Shown one piece after another: positions 47,054-55,868 of a stretch of 64,000 bases of DNA; positions within the stretch are counted from its first letter, which is position 1; every line of letters starts with the position of its first letter. Source of the stretch: Orenia metallireducens (GTDB taxonomy: Bacteria; Bacillota; Halanaerobiia; Halobacteroidales; Halobacteroidaceae). The notes below the pieces were generated by a model that worked only from the letters and a program-made list of their open reading frames with translations, had not been told where the DNA came from and searched no databases. The stretch lies in contig NZ_PVNB01000011.1 in NCBI RefSeq assembly GCF_003001995.1, forward strand, positions 1 to 64,000. The letters run 5' to 3'. The position numbers and the translations under genes were made by a program.

Positions 47054-50000
47054 ATGGGAAAATTTATTCATCTACATTTGCATACAGAGTATAGTTTATT
47101 AGATGGTGCTGTTAGAATCAAGGATTTAGTTAGGAAGGCAAAACAGCACAATATGCCTGCTGTTGCTATGACCGATCATGGAGTAATGTATGGGGCAGTA
47201 GATTTTTATCGGCAGGCAAAAAAAGAGGGGATTAAGCCGATTATTGGTTGTGAGGTCTATGTTGCTGATAACCATCTGAAGAAGGATATCAATAATAGAA
47301 AACTAGCCCATCTAGTCTTATTGGCTGAAAATAATCAAGGCTATCAAAACTTACTGAAGTTAGTTTCTTTGTCTTTTTTACAGGGATTTTATTATAAACC
47401 TAGAGTTGATAAGAACTTATTACGTGATTATAGTGAAGGGATTATCTGTTTAAGTAGCTGTCTAGCAGGAGAGCTAGCTACTTTAGTAAGGAATAATCAG
47501 CAGGAAAGAGCCAAGGAAGTGGCATTACAATATCAGCGAATCTTTGGAGAAGGAAACTTCTTCTTAGAGCTACAAGATCATGGCTTAGCTGATCAGCATT
47601 TAGCAAATAAAGGATTGATAGAGCTAAGCCAAGAGTTAGAGATTCCTCTGGTGGCAACTAATGATGTCCATTATCTAGATCAGGAGGATAATAAGGTACA
47701 TGATCTGCTCTTATGTATTCAGACAGGTAAGGATGTTGACGATAAAAATAGAATGAAGTTTCCTAATGACCAATTCTACTTTAAATCAGCTGAAGAGATG
47801 TCTGAAATCTTTAAGGATTATCCAGCGGCTATTGAGAATACAGTCAAGATTGCTAAGCGTTGTAATGTAGAGCTGGACTTTGACCAAATTCTCTTACCCC
47901 ATTATCAAGTACCGGAAGGAGAGAGTTTAGAGTCTTATTTACGCAAGCTGGTTTATGAAGGTGTAGAGGATAAGTATGATGAACTAACAGCAGAGATTGA
48001 AGAGAGGTTAGAATATGAATTAGGTGTAATCAATCAGATGGGTTATCCTGCTTATTTCTTGATTGTCAGAGATTTTATCAAGTATGCTAAGGATAATGAG
48101 ATTATTGTAGGTCCTGGGAGAGGAAGTGCTGCTTCAAGTATAGTCTCTTATCTACTTGACATTACAGAGATTGATCCATTAGAATATAATCTATTATTTG
48201 AAAGGTTTTTAAACCCTGCTCGCATTTCAATGCCAGATATTGACATTGACTTCTGTTACGAGCGGCGTGATGAAGTAATAGATTATGTAGTCAAAAAATA
48301 TAGGCAAGATAGGGTAGCCCAGATTATTACCTTTGGAACGATGGCAGCTAAGGGGGCTATACGCGATATCTCTAGAGCCTTAGGAGTATCCTATGATAAA
48401 GGTGATAAGGTGGCTAAGGCTATTCCTAATTCTTTAGGAATTACAATTGAACAAGCATTAAATGAGTCAGAAGAGCTGAAGAACTTATATCATAAAGACT
48501 ATCAGGTCAAAGAGATCATAGATTACTCTAGAAAGATTGAGGGCTTAACCCGCCATGCCTCTACTCATGCAGCTGGAGTAATCATCACTAAAGATGATAT
48601 TACCAATTATACGCCTCTTTATCAGAGTAAGGGTGAGGTTACTACCCAATATCCAATGGGAGATTTGGAGGCTTTGGGTCTATTGAAGATGGACTTTCTA
48701 GGCTTAAGAACATTGACAGTAATTAATAAAACCTTAGCTTTGATTAAGGAGACTCAAGGGGTAGAGTTGGAATTATCAGAGATTCCTTTGGATGATAATA
48801 AGGTATTTGAGATGTTAAGTACTGGTGATAGTCTCGGGGTATTTCAGTTAGAGAGTGATGGGATGAGGCGGTTAATCGCCAAATTAGAACCTGAGGAGAT
48901 TGAGGATATCATCGCTTTACTGGCGTTATATCGACCAGGACCTCTAGGAAGTGGGATGGTAGATGACTATATTGCTAGACGCCATGGTAAACAAGAGGTT
49001 GAATATCCTCATGATGACTTAAAAGAGATATTAGAGCCAACCTATGGAGTTATCCTATATCAAGAGCAGGTAATGCAGATTGCCCAAAAGATTGCAGGAT
49101 ATTCTCTTGGGGAAGCAGATTTACTCAGAAGAGCTATGGGCAAAAAAAAGCCTGAAGAGATGAAGAAACATTATGAGATATTTATCAATGGTAATGATAC
49201 TGTAGATGGAGCTATCAATCGAGGATATAGCCAAGAGTTAGCTGAAGAACTATTTGAGTTGATTGAATATTTTAGTGGTTATGGCTTTAATAAGGCCCAT
49301 AGTACAGCCTATGCGTATATCTCATATCAGACAGCTTATTTTAAGACCCATTCCCCTGTAGAATTTATGGCTGCTTTAATGACTAGTGTGATTGGTAATA
49401 GTGATAAGATAGCAGAGTATATTTCAGAGTTAGAGACAATGGGGATAGAGATTCTTCCACCAGATGTTAATTACAGTAGGGTTGAGTTTACTGTAGAGGA
49501 AGAAAAGATTCGTTTTGGACTAGCAGGGATTAAAAATGTGGGTTCAAAGGCTATTGAGGCAATTATTGAAGCAAGAGAAGAGAAGAAGTTTGAAGATTTA
49601 AAGGATTTTTGTGAGCGGGTTAATCTATCTAGAGTCAATCATCGAGTGATAGAGAGTTTGATTAAGGCAGGTGCTTTTGATTCTTTGGATTTATATCGCT
49701 CTCAGCTTTTAGATATATTAGATGATGTCTTTACTCAAGCACAGCAGGTACAGAAACAAAAAAGTAATGGGCAGACCAGTTTTTTTGATATATTTAATGA
49801 GGATGAATTTATGGATGATGGAATAAAGGTGCCTGAAATAGAGGAGTTTGATTCAAGAAGGCTATTAGCCCTAGAAAAAGAGATGTTAGGATTTTATCTA
49901 ACAGGACATCCTATTAAGGGTTATCTACCAAAGATTAAAGCCAAGAGGACTTTAGATAGTAGAAAATCTGGAAAATTTAAAGAAAAGGTTATCCTAGGAG

Positions 50001-50479
50001 GATTAATCACTGCTAATCGCGAAATATTAACTAAGAATCATAAGAAAATGTCTTTTGTAACTTTGGAAGATGAATTTGGAGAGGTTGAAGTAATTGTCTT
50101 TCCAAATATTTATGAAAATTATCAAGAGTTTCTTTTAGAGGATGAGGTTATCCTAGTTGAGGGTAAGTTGAATGAAGAAGGTAAGGTTATTGCCAGTAGA
50201 TTAGGTGGTATAGAAGATGATTTTTCTCAAAAGCAGAGCAATGCTACTAAGGAGAAAATTCTTCATATTCAATTAAAAACTTTGGATTTAGAAATATTAG
50301 ATAATCTAAAGAATATACTATTAGGGTATCAAGGGGATAGCAAAGTTTATCTTCATCTACTTATTCAGACTAAGAGAGTAATTGTCAAATTATCTTCTGA
50401 CTATGATGTTAAGATAAATCAGAAGCTAGAGAAGCAGTTAGGACAATTAGAGATAAGATATTCTATTACTAATGATTGA
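47054..50479 (+). CDS. dnaE: DNA polymerase III alpha subunit
   Basis: Replicative C-family polymerase of 1141 aa, the DnaE type (Gram-positive bacteria usually carry PolC as well). N-terminal PHP domain begins HLHTEYSLLDG. The catalytic core has GPGRGSAASSIVSYLL and PDIDIDF with the active-site Asp residues. The (HhH) region follows, and the C-terminal OB fold starts near residue 975 (VILGGLITANREI). GGAGGTG precedes the ATG. Confidence 0.97.
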   Translation: MGKFIHLHLHTEYSLLDGAVRIKDLVRKAKQHNMPAVAMTDHGVMYGAVDFYRQAKKEGIKPIIGCEVYVADNHLKKDINNRKLAHLVLLAENNQGYQNLLKLVSLSFLQGFYYKPRVDKNLLRDYSEGIICLSSCLAGELATLVRNNQQERAKEVALQYQRIFGEGNFFLELQDHGLADQHLANKGLIELSQELEIPLVATNDVHYLDQEDNKVHDLLLCIQTGKDVDDKNRMKFPNDQFYFKSAEEMSEIFKDYPAAIENTVKIAKRCNVELDFDQILLPHYQVPEGESLESYLRKLVYEGVEDKYDELTAEIEERLEYELGVINQMGYPAYFLIVRDFIKYAKDNEIIVGPGRGSAASSIVSYLLDITEIDPLEYNLLFERFLNPARISMPDIDIDFCYERRDEVIDYVVKKYRQDRVAQIITFGTMAAKGAIRDISRALGVSYDKGDKVAKAIPNSLGITIEQALNESEELKNLYHKDYQVKEIIDYSRKIEGLTRHASTHAAGVIITKDDITNYTPLYQSKGEVTTQYPMGDLEALGLLKMDFLGLRTLTVINKTLALIKETQGVELELSEIPLDDNKVFEMLSTGDSLGVFQLESDGMRRLIAKLEPEEIEDIIALLALYRPGPLGSGMVDDYIARRHGKQEVEYPHDDLKEILEPTYGVILYQEQVMQIAQKIAGYSLGEADLLRRAMGKKKPEEMKKHYEIFINGNDTVDGAINRGYSQELAEELFELIEYFSGYGFNKAHSTAYAYISYQTAYFKTHSPVEFMAALMTSVIGNSDKIAEYISELETMGIEILPPDVNYSRVEFTVEEEKIRFGLAGIKNVGSKAIEAIIEAREEKKFEDLKDFCERVNLSRVNHRVIESLIKAGAFDSLDLYRSQLLDILDDVFTQAQQVQKQKSNGQTSFFDIFNEDEFMDDGIKVPEIEEFDSRRLLALEKEMLGFYLTGHPIKGYLPKIKAKRTLDSRKSGKFKEKVILGGLITANREILTKNHKKMSFVTLEDEFGEVEVIVFPNIYENYQEFLLEDEVILVEGKLNEEGKVIASRLGGIEDDFSQKQSNATKEKILHIQLKTLDLEILDNLKNILLGYQGDSKVYLHLLIQTKRVIVKLSSDYDVKINQKLEKQLGQLEIRYSITND

Positions 50480-50589
50480 GTAAAGATGGCTGCTAATCCA
50501 ATAATAAATAAACTAAATTTATAAAAAGTATAACAAATTTAAATCTAGCACCATATAATATATGTATAAATTAAAGAGGGGGAGAATAT

Positions 50590-51084
50590 ATGAAAGATAT
50601 AATTATTGAAAAATTAAGAGAAAGAGGAGTTCAAATACAAGAGATTGCAGAAATTGTCTATGCCTTACAAAAGCCTTATAGTGATACTTTGAATATAGAA
50701 GAATGTTTGGAGTCAGTTGATAGAGTTTTAGAAAAGCGTGAGGTACAATATACCTTATTAACAGGAATAGCTTTAGATAAATTAACAGAAGAGGGTAAGG
50801 TAGAAGAGCCTCTAGCTAGTATTATTAAAAGGGATGAGCCCTTATATGGAGTTGATGAGAGTTTGGCTTTAGCTATCGCTAATATCTATGGAACTATCGG
50901 TTTTACTAGCTTTGGATACTTAGATAAGAATAAATTTGGAGCAATGAAAAGACTAGATACAAGCAAGGATAAAGTTAATACCTTTTTGGATGATTTAGTA
51001 GCAGGTATTGCTTCAGCAGCATCAGCTAGAATTGCCCATCAAAAGAGAAATGAGCAAGAGGAAGCAGAAAGAGAAGTATCATAA
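50590..51084 (+). CDS. Phosphatidylglycerophosphatase A-like protein (YutG family)
   Basis: 164 aa. The sequence IAEIVYALQKPY, LLTGIALDKL, YGVDESLALAIANIYGTIGF and FGYLDKNK follows the Bacillus YutG/PgpA-like pattern. Family members dephosphorylate phosphatidylglycerophosphate in phospholipid synthesis, but many lack the membrane segments of enterobacterial PgpA, as this one does, so activity here is inferred. AGAGGGGGAG lies before the ATG. Confidence 0.75.
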   Translation: MKDIIIEKLRERGVQIQEIAEIVYALQKPYSDTLNIEECLESVDRVLEKREVQYTLLTGIALDKLTEEGKVEEPLASIIKRDEPLYGVDESLALAIANIYGTIGFTSFGYLDKNKFGAMKRLDTSKDKVNTFLDDLVAGIASAASARIAHQKRNEQEEAEREVS

Positions 51085-51265
51085 TAATTAAAAGTGTACA
51101 AGTGATGATTAGTAATAGGATTATAAGTTTGAGATTAAGGTTGAGCTTAAGACTTATTATATTCAGCCTAAAATAATACAAACTAAATTTATCATAATGT
51201 AGATTATTTAATTTAATTGTATATTATCAGTTGTAAATTTTGAATTGCTTGAAGGGAGTGGGGAG

Positions 51266-52231
51266 ATGGATTATTATCAGATTATTGCTACAGTTAGGGG
51301 AACAATAAGTTATCGTTTAAGGCATATATTCAATTACCACAAGCTCGATTATTCGATTAAAGTAGTTAAGCAGAGTGATGGTCGTAAGTTAGAGTTTGCT
51401 ACGATTGTGCCTAAAGAGCAGAAGGAAGAAATATTAAAGCTGATTAGGGAAAGTAGCCTTGATCCAGTGATTGCAATCACTCCAGTATTAGAGTATAATA
51501 ATCCAATTAAAGATAAGCTGGTCAGAGATATTACTCTAGCTCCCACTGCTAGTGTTAGTTCATTATCAGAGCTTTATGATGGTGTAGAGATAGGTGCTTT
51601 GAGCCGGATTGTGGGCAATGCTATCTTGCAAGAGGATGTTAAGATTGGAGAAGGAACCTTTATAGGTAGTGGTGTAGTTGTCAGAGGTCATACAGTTATC
51701 GGGAACAATTGTCATATTGGCACAGGAGCTATTATAGGTAATAATGTTAGCATTGGTGATAATGTAACTATTGAAGAGAATGTGACAATTAGAGCCAATG
51801 TATCTATTGGAGATAGTGTTTCCCTTGGAACAGCTGCTAATATTGAGAGTAATGTCCAGATCAAAGATGGTGTCAGAATAGGACCTATGTCTCGGATCTT
51901 TAATGTCGGTCGTAAGAGGGCAGAAATAGAGTCTGATGAAGACAGACAAGTTATTTATACTATTATAGATTCAGGAACCTTTATTGGTAGTGGAGCTATT
52001 GTAGGGGGAAAGATCGGTTCTAAAGTTATGATTGGGTCTAATGCTGTTGTCCATACAGCCACAGTCTGTGATGGTGCAACTGTTGGTTCTGGAGCAACTG
52101 TACCCTATGGTAGAGTTATAGAGAAGGGGATTACTGTGATAGGGTCACCTGCCAAACCAATAGAGGAGTATAAAGCTGAAAAACGTTTATTGAAGTTTCT
52201 ACTTAAGAAGTATAAAGGTGAGCTGAATTAG
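51266..52231 (+). CDS. Left-handed beta-helix hexapeptide-repeat protein
   Basis: 321 aa. Residues about 1-80 form a small alpha/beta domain. From about 95 to 285 there is a long series of hexapeptide repeats ([I/V]GxxxxI, for example IGEGTFIGSGVVVRGHTVIG), which build the left-handed helix of acyltransferases. The tail IGSPAKPIEEYKAEKRLLK is typical of that class. Succinyl- or acetyl-transferase function (DapD-like) is plausible but not shown. I pick ATG 51266 with GGGAG at 8 nt rather than TTG 51245. Confidence 0.75.
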   Translation: MDYYQIIATVRGTISYRLRHIFNYHKLDYSIKVVKQSDGRKLEFATIVPKEQKEEILKLIRESSLDPVIAITPVLEYNNPIKDKLVRDITLAPTASVSSLSELYDGVEIGALSRIVGNAILQEDVKIGEGTFIGSGVVVRGHTVIGNNCHIGTGAIIGNNVSIGDNVTIEENVTIRANVSIGDSVSLGTAANIESNVQIKDGVRIGPMSRIFNVGRKRAEIESDEDRQVIYTIIDSGTFIGSGAIVGGKIGSKVMIGSNAVVHTATVCDGATVGSGATVPYGRVIEKGITVIGSPAKPIEEYKAEKRLLKFLLKKYKGELN

Positions 52232-52251
52232 ATATAATCACTAGATATTAA

Positions 52252-52280
52252 GTCTCCTCAACATGAGGGGATTTAATTTT
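52252..52280 (+). terminator. Weak terminator after the hexapeptide-repeat gene
   Basis: TCTCCTCA pairs with TGAGGGGA over ACA, then TTTAATTTT. Confidence 0.6.
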
Positions 52281-52350
52281 GTGTTATTTATATTAAATTC
52301 TAGCTATAAAATTATAGTATAGAGTTAATGATAAAAATAGAGGTGAAAAC

Positions 52351-53112
52351 ATGAATGATTTTTGGCAATTAGTGATCAAGGGAATTCCTATTGGAATCTC
52401 AAATACTCTACCAGGGATTAGTGGTGGAACCATAGCTTTAATCTTGAATATATATGAGAGATTGATCAATGGTATTAAGAGGATTAATCTTAAAGTTTTA
52501 ATACCGATTGGTTTAGGGGCAGTAATAGGGGTTTTATTTGGCTCTAAGGTTATTACGGGTCTGTTAGAAAGTGATTATCGTGGTTTTCTGGTTGCTTTTT
52601 TGTTGGGATTAATCTTTGCTTCTAGCAAAGTAACCGTTCAAGAGGTAGAGAAATTTAATTTAAAGACTATTGCTCTGGTACTTTTAGGCTTAATTCTTGC
52701 TTATAGATATTCAATAGATATTGATTCGGCAGAAGCCATGCAAGAGGTTAATCTATTTAAGTTCTTCTGGGGGGGAGCTATTGGTAGTGTAGCGATGATA
52801 TTGCCAGGAGTTAGTGGTGGAACAATCCTTATTATGTTGGGATTATATCAAGGGGTCTTACAGGCGATTACTACTTTAGATTTACCTATAATAATCTCCT
52901 TTGGCTTTGGAGTAGTAGCAGGGTTGTTGAGTTTTTCTTGGGTATTATCTTACTTATTGGAACATTATAATTCTTTATTAATGGCATTTTTAACAGGGTT
53001 GATTTTGGGATCGATGAGAAGTGTTATTCCAGATCAGATTGGTCTTTTAGAGGTTATAGGATTTGTTTTAGGAGTTTTGTTGATTTGGTGGTTGGATAAA
53101 AGAAGGGATTGA
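52351..53112 (+). CDS. DUF368 membrane protein, probable undecaprenyl-phosphate translocase
   Basis: 253 aa with about seven to eight membrane helices. Two related motifs, LPGISGGTIAL near residue 20 and LPGVSGGTILI near 150, mark the inverted-repeat halves of DUF368. Members (PopT) were recently linked to returning undecaprenyl phosphate across the cytoplasmic membrane for wall synthesis. Applying that role here is inference from family membership. AGAGGTG precedes the ATG. No functional link to the trp genes downstream is apparent. Confidence 0.85.
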   Translation: MNDFWQLVIKGIPIGISNTLPGISGGTIALILNIYERLINGIKRINLKVLIPIGLGAVIGVLFGSKVITGLLESDYRGFLVAFLLGLIFASSKVTVQEVEKFNLKTIALVLLGLILAYRYSIDIDSAEAMQEVNLFKFFWGGAIGSVAMILPGVSGGTILIMLGLYQGVLQAITTLDLPIIISFGFGVVAGLLSFSWVLSYLLEHYNSLLMAFLTGLILGSMRSVIPDQIGLLEVIGFVLGVLLIWWLDKRRD

Positions 53113-53163
53113 TTAAAGTCTAGATTTATCATCTGGTAAATATGGTAAATCTTCAATCTAGTA

Positions 53164-53192
53164 TTGACACATCTACTAAATTTGTATATCAT
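53164..53192 (+). promoter_or_regulatory. Promoter of mtrB and probably the trp operon
   Basis: TTGACA at 53164-53169 and TATCAT at 53187-53192 with a 17-nt spacer. I find no good promoter between mtrB and the triplet array, so this one may feed the whole mtrB-trp transcript. Confidence 0.8.
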
Positions 53193-53227
53193 AATATTAA
53201 CTAAGTGTTTTCATTAAGGAGGCAATA

Positions 53228-53449
53228 ATGAATATACCAAAAAGTGAAGAATATATAGTAATTAAAGCCTTAGAGGATGGAGTTACTATTATAGGTTTAA
53301 CTCGTGGGCAGCAGACTAAATTTCATCATACAGAGAAGTTAGATGCTGGTGAAGTGATGGTTGCTCAATTTACAGAGCATACATCTGCAATTAAGATTAG
53401 AGGAAAAGCTGAGCTTATGACAAAGCATGGTAGTGTAGAATCAGAATGA
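53228..53449 (+). CDS. mtrB: Tryptophan RNA-binding attenuation protein TRAP
   Basis: 73-aa protein that forms an 11-subunit ring. When bound to tryptophan it wraps RNA carrying GAG/UAG triplets. Diagnostic stretches are VIKALEDGVTIIGLTRG, TKFHHTEKLDAGEVMVAQFT, and EHTSAIKIRGKAEL, which contain the Lys-Lys-Arg RNA-contact residues and the Thr/Gly tryptophan-pocket residues of Bacillus TRAP. It lies 35 nt before the first triplet cluster of its own target leader. In Bacillus mtrB is beside folE instead. No anti-TRAP gene is seen in the window. AAGGAGG precedes the ATG. Confidence 0.95.
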   Translation: MNIPKSEEYIVIKALEDGVTIIGLTRGQQTKFHHTEKLDAGEVMVAQFTEHTSAIKIRGKAELMTKHGSVESE

Positions 53450-53484
53450 AATAATTGATAATTTACAATGTACAATTAAAAGAT

Positions 53485-53516
53485 TAGTAGAGATTAGATA
53501 ATAGATGAGATGAGAG
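53485..53516 (+). promoter_or_regulatory. Upstream GAG/UAG triplet cluster in the trp leader
   Basis: TAG/GAG triplets at 53485, 53490, 53495, 53502, 53507, 53512 and 53514. Several are 5 nt apart, one gap is 7. It may be an accessory TRAP contact upstream of the main array. Confidence 0.5.
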
Positions 53517-53542
53517 AAACTGAATTTAAAACTGAATATGAT

Positions 53543-53591
53543 TAGCTGAGAAGAGTAGAGTTGAGACGAGATGAGTAGAGTGTGAGATTAG
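53543..53591 (+). promoter_or_regulatory. Main TRAP-binding array of the trp leader
   Basis: Ten GAG/TAG triplets start at 53543, 53548, 53553, 53558, 53563, 53568, 53573, 53578, 53584 and 53589. Nine intervals are eight times 5 nt and once 6 nt, which is the spacing preferred by TRAP (2-nt spacers). The array begins 93 nt after the mtrB stop and ends 52 nt before the terminator stem. TRAP bound here should favour termination when tryptophan is plentiful. Confidence 0.92.
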
Positions 53592-53595
53592 CCAA

Positions 53596-53643
53596 GGGGT
53601 AAGTATATCTGTATCTAATTACAGGTATTATTATACATATTCC
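53596..53643 (+). promoter_or_regulatory. Possible antiterminator-like hairpin
   Basis: GGGGTAAGTATA (53596-53607) can pair with TATACATATTCC (53632-53643), with one mismatch and two G-U pairs. An inner stem is CTGTA with TACAG. It fills the space between the triplet array and the terminator. I could not find convincing overlap with the terminator strand, so its role is unproven. Confidence 0.4.
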
Positions 53644-53676
53644 AAGGTCATCAGACTTTAGTCTGGTGACCTTTTT
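53644..53676 (+). terminator. Intrinsic terminator (attenuator) of the trp leader
   Basis: AAGGTCATCAGACT (53644-53657) pairs with AGTCTGGTGACCTT (53660-53673) over 14 bp with one G-U pair and a tight loop, followed by a T-run. It is before trpE and after the TRAP array, as in Bacillus trp attenuation. Confidence 0.93.
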
Positions 53677-53697
53677 GTTTATAAATAACATTTTAAA

Positions 53698-53723
53698 GAG
53701 GAGATGAGTTAAGATGAGTAGAG
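53698..53723 (+). promoter_or_regulatory. TRAP-like triplet site at the trpE translation start region
   Basis: GAG triplets at 53698, 53701, 53706, 53716 and 53721. The last four keep a 5-nt register with one vacant position (53711). They cover the ribosome site and ATG of a short upstream ORF. Could mediate translational control of trpE. Confidence 0.6.
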
Positions 53724-53761
53724 ATAAGAAGAAGGTGATATTGAATGTACTATCCAGCTAA
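53714..53761 (+). CDS. Short upstream ORF overlapping the trpE start
   Basis: 15 codons (MSRDKKKVILNVLSS) starting at ATG 53714, with GAGGAGA about 9 nt upstream, ending at TAA 53759-53761, which is 17 nt past the trpE start. The peptide has no Trp codon, so classical Trp-codon attenuation is excluded. Translation through it would pass over the trpE ribosome site and could couple the two. No protein function expected. Whether it is translated is unknown. Confidence 0.45.
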   Translation: MSRDKKKVILNVLSS

Positions 53762-55223
53762 GGAAGAATTCTTAAAGCTAAGTGAAGATGCCAATATAAT
53801 TCCTGTCTATAAAGAGATAGTTGCTGATATGGAGACTCCAGTATCTGCTTTTAAGAAATTGAAGGGGGAGGGTTACTCTTATCTACTAGAAAGTGTAGAA
53901 CAGGGGCAGAAGATAGGGCGCTATTCCTTTATTGGGATTGATTATCATGCAATAGTCAGCTCCAAGGATGGTCAATTAGTAGTAAAGGATAGCTCTGGCA
54001 AGATATTAAAGAGTAAAGATACAGAGAATCCACTCCAAGATTTGAAGGATATTTTATCTAAGTATCAATCGGTAGAGGTTGAAGGCTTGCCCTTATTTTA
54101 TGGTGGTGCTGTAGGTTATTTAGGTTATGATGTTGTGAAATATTTTGAAAATATCCCTCAAGATAATGAGGATGATCTGGTTTTACCAGAGATGAACTTT
54201 ATCTTAAGTGATACCTTAGTAATCTTTGACCACCTACATCACAGTATCAAAGTAGTTACTAATGTTAAAGTAAGTGATAACCTTGAAAGTGACTATAGAT
54301 TAGCTAAAGAGAAGATCGATAAGATAATTACTAAGCTAGATACCCCATTAAAGGAAGAGAGTAGATCAGAAGTTAAAGAAAAAAAATTAAAGTTTAAATC
54401 TAATATCAGTAAAGAAGAGTTTATGAAGAATGTAGAGAAAGCTAAAGATTATATTAGAGAAGGGGATATCTTTCAGGTGGTTTTATCACAGAGGTTAGAG
54501 GTTCCTATAACTGCAGGGTCCTTTGATATCTATCGCCAGCTAAGAAGGGTCAATCCTTCCCCTTATATGTACTATTTAGACTTTGTAGATTTTGAGATTG
54601 TTGGTTCATCACCAGAGCTTCTAGTAAGGGTAGAGGATGGAGTTATTGAGAATAGACCGATTGCTGGAACACGCAAGAGAGGTAAAGACAGTCAAGAGGA
54701 TAGAGAGCTAGCTCAAGATTTATTAGGTGATGAGAAGGAGCGGGCAGAGCATATTATGCTAGTTGATCTAGGACGTAATGATATTGGAAAGGTTAGCGAG
54801 TATGGGAGTGTAGAGGTAAGTAGATTAATGGAGATTGAGTACTATTCCCATGTAATGCATATCGTCTCTGATGTTCAAGGTAAGCTAAAAAATGATGAGG
54901 ATATCTATTCTGGTTTACAGTCTTGTTTTCCAGCTGGAACCTTATCAGGTGCTCCTAAGATTAGGGCAATGGAGATTATTGATGAGTTAGAGAATACTAG
55001 AAGAGGACCTTATGGAGGAAGTATTGGTTACTTTGGTTATTCTGGGAATCTAGATAGCTGTATTACGATTAGGACTATGGTTATTAAAGATAAGAAGGCA
55101 TATGTTCAGGCAGGTGCTGGTATTGTCGCAGATTCTGACCCAGAATTTGAATATCAAGAGACCTTAAATAAAGCACAGGCATTATTGGAAGCGGTAAGAT
55201 TGGCTGAAGGGGGTGTCTATTAA
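53745..55223 (+). CDS. trpE: Anthranilate synthase component I
   Basis: Converts chorismate to anthranilate, the committed step of tryptophan synthesis. 492 aa. Early motif YLLESVEQGQKIGRYSFIG includes the LLES-type feedback site for tryptophan. The chorismate-binding part has RPIAGTRKRG, the TrpE form of the motif where pabB has Lys, and [22 protein letters not shown] 53745 is preceded by AAGGTGA. A stop codon directly before it excludes a longer start. Its stop overlaps the trpG ATG by one base. Confidence 0.96.
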   Translation: MYYPAKEEFLKLSEDANIIPVYKEIVADMETPVSAFKKLKGEGYSYLLESVEQGQKIGRYSFIGIDYHAIVSSKDGQLVVKDSSGKILKSKDTENPLQDLKDILSKYQSVEVEGLPLFYGGAVGYLGYDVVKYFENIPQDNEDDLVLPEMNFILSDTLVIFDHLHHSIKVVTNVKVSDNLESDYRLAKEKIDKIITKLDTPLKEESRSEVKEKKLKFKSNISKEEFMKNVEKAKDYIREGDIFQVVLSQRLEVPITAGSFDIYRQLRRVNPSPYMYYLDFVDFEIVGSSPELLVRVEDGVIENRPIAGTRKRGKDSQEDRELAQDLLGDEKERAEHIMLVDLGRNDIGKVSEYGSVEVSRLMEIEYYSHVMHIVSDVQGKLKNDEDIYSGLQSCFPAGTLSGAPKIRAMEIIDELENTRRGPYGGSIGYFGYSGNLDSCITIRTMVIKDKKAYVQAGAGIVADSDPEFEYQETLNKAQALLEAVRLAEGGVY

Positions 55224-55798
55224 TGATTTTAGTGATCGATAATTATGATTCCTTTACTTATAACTTGGTACAGTTAATTGGAGAGATGGACCATGAGATT
55301 GAAGTTATAAGAAATGACAAGGTTAGTGTGGATAGGATTAGAGAGCTAGCACCTAACAAGATAATTATCTCACCAGGACCAGGTAGACCAGAGGATGCAG
55401 GGATATCTTTAGATTTAGTTAAAGAGTTGTCAGGAGAGATACCGATTTTAGGAATTTGCTTAGGTCACCAGACTATGGGGGCAGCCTTTGGAGCTAAGAT
55501 AATCAAAGCACCAGAACTAATTCATGGGAAGGTATCTAAGATAATTAATAAAGATAAAGGTATTTTAGCAGGAATAGGTGATTTTGAAGCAACTCGTTAT
55601 CATTCTTTAATTATTGACCGGGGTACTTTAACTAATAACTTTGAAATTACTGCTGAGACTGAAGATGGAATAATCATGGCAATTGAGAATCAAGAGAAGG
55701 GTTTATATGGACTACAGTTCCATCCTGAATCGATAATGAGTAAGACAGGTAAGGAGATTGTTAATAATTTTTTAGCGGTGAAGAGTGAAGAGATTTGA
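55223..55798 (+). CDS. trpG: Anthranilate synthase component II
   Basis: Glutamine amidotransferase that supplies ammonia to TrpE. 191 aa. Catalytic Cys is in GICLGHQ near residue 79, and FHPESIM carries the His and Glu. Closely related to pabA at 7436 (same [12 protein letters not shown] start), but here coupled to trpE by a one-base overlap. So this organism keeps separate amidotransferases for folate and tryptophan, unlike Bacillus subtilis, which shares one. Confidence 0.95.
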   Translation: MILVIDNYDSFTYNLVQLIGEMDHEIEVIRNDKVSVDRIRELAPNKIIISPGPGRPEDAGISLDLVKELSGEIPILGICLGHQTMGAAFGAKIIKAPELIHGKVSKIINKDKGILAGIGDFEATRYHSLIIDRGTLTNNFEITAETEDGIIMAIENQEKGLYGLQFHPESIMSKTGKEIVNNFLAVKSEEI

Positions 55799-55799
55799 T

Positions 55800-55858
55800 A
55801 ACCATTGTCAGTTGTTTTGTTTTTTTACTAGTTATCCGTCACTAATAACTTGTTACTG
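55800..55858 (+). repeat. Simple-word intergenic repeat segment in the trp operon
   Basis: ACCATTGTCAGTTG on the left, and TAGTTATCCGTCACTAATAA with CTTGTTACTGAA on the right. Part of the GTGACGAGTAAC-like family. No T-run terminator logic is evident. Confidence 0.45.
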
Positions 55859-55868
55859 AACTTAAAAG

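Noticed and set aside
51566-51949. Minus-strand ORF of 127 codons
   Set aside because: Antisense to the hexapeptide-repeat gene. Its regular look comes from the repeats on the other strand.
53543-53591. Reading the GAG repeats as a CRISPR or tandem-repeat array
   Set aside because: The unit is a triplet with 2-nt variable spacers, without conserved long repeats. Its place between mtrB and a terminator explains it as a protein-binding RNA.
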